A stretch of 7,194 nt of DNA, taken from assembly GCA_937877075.1 (NCBI GenBank), contig CALEGD010000093.1, forward strand, positions 1-7,194, in the 5' to 3' direction. A model generated the notes under the pieces. It saw nothing but the letters and a program-made list of their open reading frames with translations, searched no databases and was not told the DNA's origin. Both the position numbers and the translations under genes were made by a program. Below are positions 5,457 through 7,194 of the stretch, one piece after another. This DNA is from an uncultured Acholeplasmatales bacterium. GTDB lineage: Bacteria > Bacillota_I > Bacilli_A > ML615J-28 > CAG-698. Positions within the stretch are counted from its first letter, which is position 1, and each line of letters begins with the position of its first letter.

Positions 5457-6347
5457 TTGGCAGAAGTAAAGTGGATTAAAATTGTAACCGATATTTTCGA
5501 TGATGAGAAAATACTTTTGATAGAGTCAATGCCCGACGCTGATAGCATCATTGTAATTTGGTTTAAGCTCTTATGCCTTGCAGGGAAAACCAATAATAGT
5601 GGAGTATTTATGATGTCGAACAAAATACCTTATACCGAAGAGATGCTAGCAACAATATTCAGACGGAAACCTTCAACAGTTAAACTTGCACTTCAAACAT
5701 TTGAAAAATTTGGAATGGTTGAAATAGTTGATAGTGTGATTACTATTCCAAACTGGGGTAAACATCAAAACCTAGATCAGTTAGAGGAACGCAAAGAATA
5801 TATGAGAAATTATATGGTTTCTTATCGTGCTAAGCAAAAACAACTAACTCAAAAGGACAGTAAAGTTTACGGTAAAGTTAACAGTAAAGTTAATGTTAAC
5901 CCCCTAGAAGGAGATATAGAAGAAGAATTAGATATAGATAAAGATAATATTGTATTACCTAAAGGTAATATGTCAGTTGACACCGACTTGTCTCGCGAAC
6001 TTCACTCTGTGGATTTTGATAACTTGCTTGATTATTGGAATAAGAAATCAAAACTCAAAAATATAAGAGCTATAACAAAAACAAGGAAAGGGCATCTTAA
6101 TGCTCGACTTAAAGAACATGGCAGACAAGCGCTATACAAAGTTATTGAGAACTGTTCTAACTCATCGTTTATGCGAGGGAATAACAAAAAAGGGTGGATG
6201 GCTACATTTGATTGGGTATTCTTGCCTAATAACTTTGTAAAGGTTTTAGAAGGAAATTATCTTGATCGAGATGCAAATACAAAAAATAACGATGACCTCG
6301 AACGCAGAGTCAACGCAGTAAAGGAGATGATGAGTTATGACAGCTGA
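5457..6347 (+). CDS. Phage replisome organizer (initiator), 296 aa
   Basis: The N-terminal 125 residues match the phage replisome organizer N-terminal domain (Phage_rep_org_N family): MAEVKWIKIVTDIFDDEKI, MPDADSIIVIWFKLLCLAGK, then a winged-helix region (PYTEEMLATIFRRKPSTVKLALQ, 59-80) and a KHQNLDQLEERKEY helix. Such proteins bind the phage origin and recruit the helicase loader, as SPP1 gp38 does. A low-complexity acidic linker (about 130-185) joins a C-terminal domain with LLDYWNKKSKLKNIRAITKTR (190-210) and FMRGNNKKGWMATFDWVF (238-255), a pattern also seen in DnaD-like phage replication proteins. The linker DNA carries three 12-bp repeats encoding a xKVx repeat (SKVY-GKVN-SKVN), followed by very AT-rich DNA, which looks like an embedded origin. 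The start is TTG, chosen for its ribosome binding site and the conserved N-terminus. It overlaps the loader gene by 11 nt. Confidence 0.93.
   Translation: MAEVKWIKIVTDIFDDEKILLIESMPDADSIIVIWFKLLCLAGKTNNSGVFMMSNKIPYTEEMLATIFRRKPSTVKLALQTFEKFGMVEIVDSVITIPNWGKHQNLDQLEERKEYMRNYMVSYRAKQKQLTQKDSKVYGKVNSKVNVNPLEGDIEEELDIDKDNIVLPKGNMSVDTDLSRELHSVDFDNLLDYWNKKSKLKNIRAITKTRKGHLNARLKEHGRQALYKVIENCSNSSFMRGNNKKGWMATFDWVFLPNNFVKVLEGNYLDRDANTKNNDDLERRVNAVKEMMSYDS
5858..5900 (+). repeat. Three tandem 12-bp iteron-like repeats plus a partial fourth
   Basis: Contiguous units are CAGTAAAGTTTA (5858-5869), CGGTAAAGTTAA (5870-5881) and CAGTAAAGTTAA (5882-5893), differing at one or two positions. TGTTAAC (5894-5900) follows as a partial copy of the unit end. 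The shared core is GTAAAGTT. GTTAAC occurs twice, 18 bp apart. The 12-bp period equals four codons, so the reading frame is kept and encodes the repeat SKVY-GKVN-SKVN. The location, in the linker of a replisome organizer gene and just before AT-rich DNA, is the usual place for phage initiator binding sites. Confidence 0.8.
5912..5957 (+). other. AT-rich, cytosine-free stretch, candidate DNA unwinding element
   Basis: Of 46 nt, 38 are A or T and none is C on the plus strand. AGATATAGA occurs twice (5912-5920 and 5930-5938, starts 18 bp apart). It begins 11 nt after the repeat array, and encodes the acidic linker of the replisome organizer. Easily melted DNA beside initiator repeats is the typical form of an origin; function here is inferred. 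Confidence 0.5.
5953..5970. repeat. Perfect 8-bp inverted repeat with 2-nt centre
   Basis: TATTACCT (5953-5960) and AGGTAATA (5963-5970) are perfect reverse complements around AA. The compact dyad resembles a protein-binding site more than an RNA hairpin, since a 2-nt loop cannot close fully. It borders the AT-rich stretch on the side away from the iterons and may be part of the same origin. Confidence 0.55.
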
Positions 6348-6795
6348 TGAAGCGATCCGAATTAAAAAACTTTTAGAAAGTGCTTTTCCGATGTATAAAT
6401 CGAAAGACGAAGTATCGAGCGACACCGTGTTTTCTGTGGCTTTAGCAGAGTATGAATACCCAATTATGGCAAAAGCAGCGTTTAATTACATTAAAAACTC
6501 TAGATATATTCCGACTATTGCAGATTTAATCAACGAATACACAGCGATTAAAGACCAAGAAAAGCAAAAAGAGAAATCTTATTTGATCGCATATCTTAAC
6601 AAAATGGAAGATGCCGGACTTTTAAAACCTGCAACATATGGGAAAAATGCGACCTTATCAGAGTATGACATTTTATACTTCGGAATAGTCGAGGGAGTGC
6701 TTAACGAAAAACAAAAGGAAAAAATCATCAAGTTTGCGAATGATGAAAAGGTTAGGAAATTGTTATTTAAAAACAAGAGGCAAGCGATATGCTAG
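6337..6795 (+). CDS. Putative helicase loader, G39P-like, 152 aa
   Basis: The first 70 residues fit the pattern of the helicase loader/inhibitor family typified by SPP1 G39P: a first helix TADEAIRIKKLLESAFPMY (2-20), a middle helix around VFSVALAEYEYPIMAKAAFNYI (31-52), and a PTIADLINEY helix (59-68). G39P-type proteins bind the replicative helicase, keep it inactive and deliver it to the replisome organizer at the origin. At 152 aa this protein is longer than G39P (about 109-126 aa), with a charged linker (KDQEKQKEK) and an additional helical C-terminal part. The gene order organizer then loader matches SPP1 genes 38-39. AAGGAG at 6321-6326 sets ATG 6337, giving an 11-nt overlap with the organizer. 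No helicase gene is visible, so the helicase may lie downstream or be the host's. The assignment rests on a pattern match by eye. Confidence 0.7.
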   Translation: MTADEAIRIKKLLESAFPMYKSKDEVSSDTVFSVALAEYEYPIMAKAAFNYIKNSRYIPTIADLINEYTAIKDQEKQKEKSYLIAYLNKMEDAGLLKPATYGKNATLSEYDILYFGIVEGVLNEKQKEKIIKFANDEKVRKLLFKNKRQAIC

Positions 6796-7169
6796 CAACT
6801 CCAAAATACCGTAATAAAAAAACTATTGTAAAAGGCATAGAGTTTGACAGTAAAAGCGAGAGTTATATTTATTTAAAACTGTTAGAGTTATCCAAAACTT
6901 ATGGCTTTCGCTTTACTTTACAACCTCGATATTGTTTGGTTGATAAGTTTTATTTAGACGGTAAATGCTTTCGGCAAACAGATTATATTGGCGATTTTGA
7001 TGTATTTATAGGCGATGAAGTTTATACATTAGACTCTAAGGGGTTTGAAACTGATGTCTTTCGGCTTAAGAAAAAACTATTTGCTAAGAGATACAAGAGA
7101 GAAATCATCTGTATAAAGTCGGTTAGTAAACTCGCGGACTGGCTCAAAACAGTTAGAAAGAAGGAATAG
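6789..7169 (+). CDS. DUF1064 family PD-(D/E)XK nuclease, possible junction resolvase, 126 aa
   Basis: The whole protein fits the DUF1064 pattern common in phage replication regions: KYRNKKTIVKGIEFDSKSES (6-25), LQPRYCLV (44-51), DYIGDFDVFI (65-74), LDSKGFETDVFRLKKKLF (81-98) and a REIICIKS strand. Candidate PD-(D/E)XK catalytic positions are E24, D69 (or D71) and D82-x-K84. Members of this family are usually annotated as endonucleases, and a Holliday-junction resolvase role like that of RusA or RecU is often assumed; for this protein it is inference. AAGAGG (6775-6780) lies 8 nt before ATG 6789, giving a 7-nt overlap with the loader gene. Following recombination and replication genes, a branch-resolving nuclease would process joint molecules made by RecT before packaging. 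Confidence 0.88.
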   Translation: MLATPKYRNKKTIVKGIEFDSKSESYIYLKLLELSKTYGFRFTLQPRYCLVDKFYLDGKCFRQTDYIGDFDVFIGDEVYTLDSKGFETDVFRLKKKLFAKRYKREIICIKSVSKLADWLKTVRKKE

Positions 7170-7171
7170 GT

Positions 7172-7194
7172 ATGGTAGCAAAACAAATAAACAT
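7172..7194 (+). CDS. Start of next gene, 3' part outside window
   Basis: ATG 7172 follows the previous stop by 2 nt and has AAGGA (7161-7165) 6 nt upstream. Only MVAKQIN is visible, so no family can be assigned. The tight spacing says it belongs to the same operon. Confidence 0.5.

Noticed and set aside
1..7194. CRISPR array, tRNA, transposase or integrase
   Set aside because: I saw no regularly spaced repeats with unique spacers, no tRNA-like cloverleaf, and no transposase or integrase motif in any frame I read.

Overview
The window is an early-gene segment of a temperate phage or prophage from a low-GC Gram-positive host (Bacillota). The evidence is AT-rich DNA, strong GGAGG-type ribosome binding sites, GTG and TTG starts, and a compact all-plus-strand cassette whose proteins belong to families typical of Firmicutes siphophages. 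I cannot name the host genus. The minus-strand frames look like shadows of plus-strand genes.

Left part (1-1389): a run of small accessory genes, most overlapping by 4 nt. They are a 5'-truncated hypothetical gene, a 137-aa hypothetical, a 78-aa four-cysteine protein, a very basic 57-aa helical protein started by GTG, and a 72-aa Cro/C1-type helix-turn-helix protein. A 185-nt stretch without a convincing gene follows (1390-1574). It holds an imperfect hairpin and one DnaA-box-like 9-mer.

Middle part (1575-5441): two unrecognised small genes (45 and 44 aa) lead into the recombination block. This block has a Rad50/SbcC-like coiled-coil ATPase with a CxxC zinc hook, a RecT-family single-strand annealing protein, and a YycJ-like metallo-beta-lactamase-fold protein that may be a nuclease. 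No RecE, YqaJ or lambda-Exo type exonuclease is visible, so the metallo-beta-lactamase protein is a candidate for the end-resecting partner of RecT.

Right part (5457-7194): the replication block. It has a replisome organizer with a TTG start, a G39P-like helicase loader, a DUF1064 family PD-(D/E)XK nuclease that may be a junction resolvase, and the first codons of a further gene. Inside the replisome organizer gene lie three contiguous 12-bp repeats. An 83% AT stretch without cytosine and a short perfect inverted repeat come next. This is the layout expected of a phage replication origin embedded in its own initiator gene.

Taken together, the cassette would load the replicative helicase at its own origin (organizer plus loader), process and anneal ends for recombination-dependent replication or repair (ATPase, metallo-beta-lactamase protein, RecT) and resolve the resulting branches (DUF1064). 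The strongest leads are the embedded origin, the RecT module without a standard exonuclease, and an SSB-like Pro-Phe tail on RecT.
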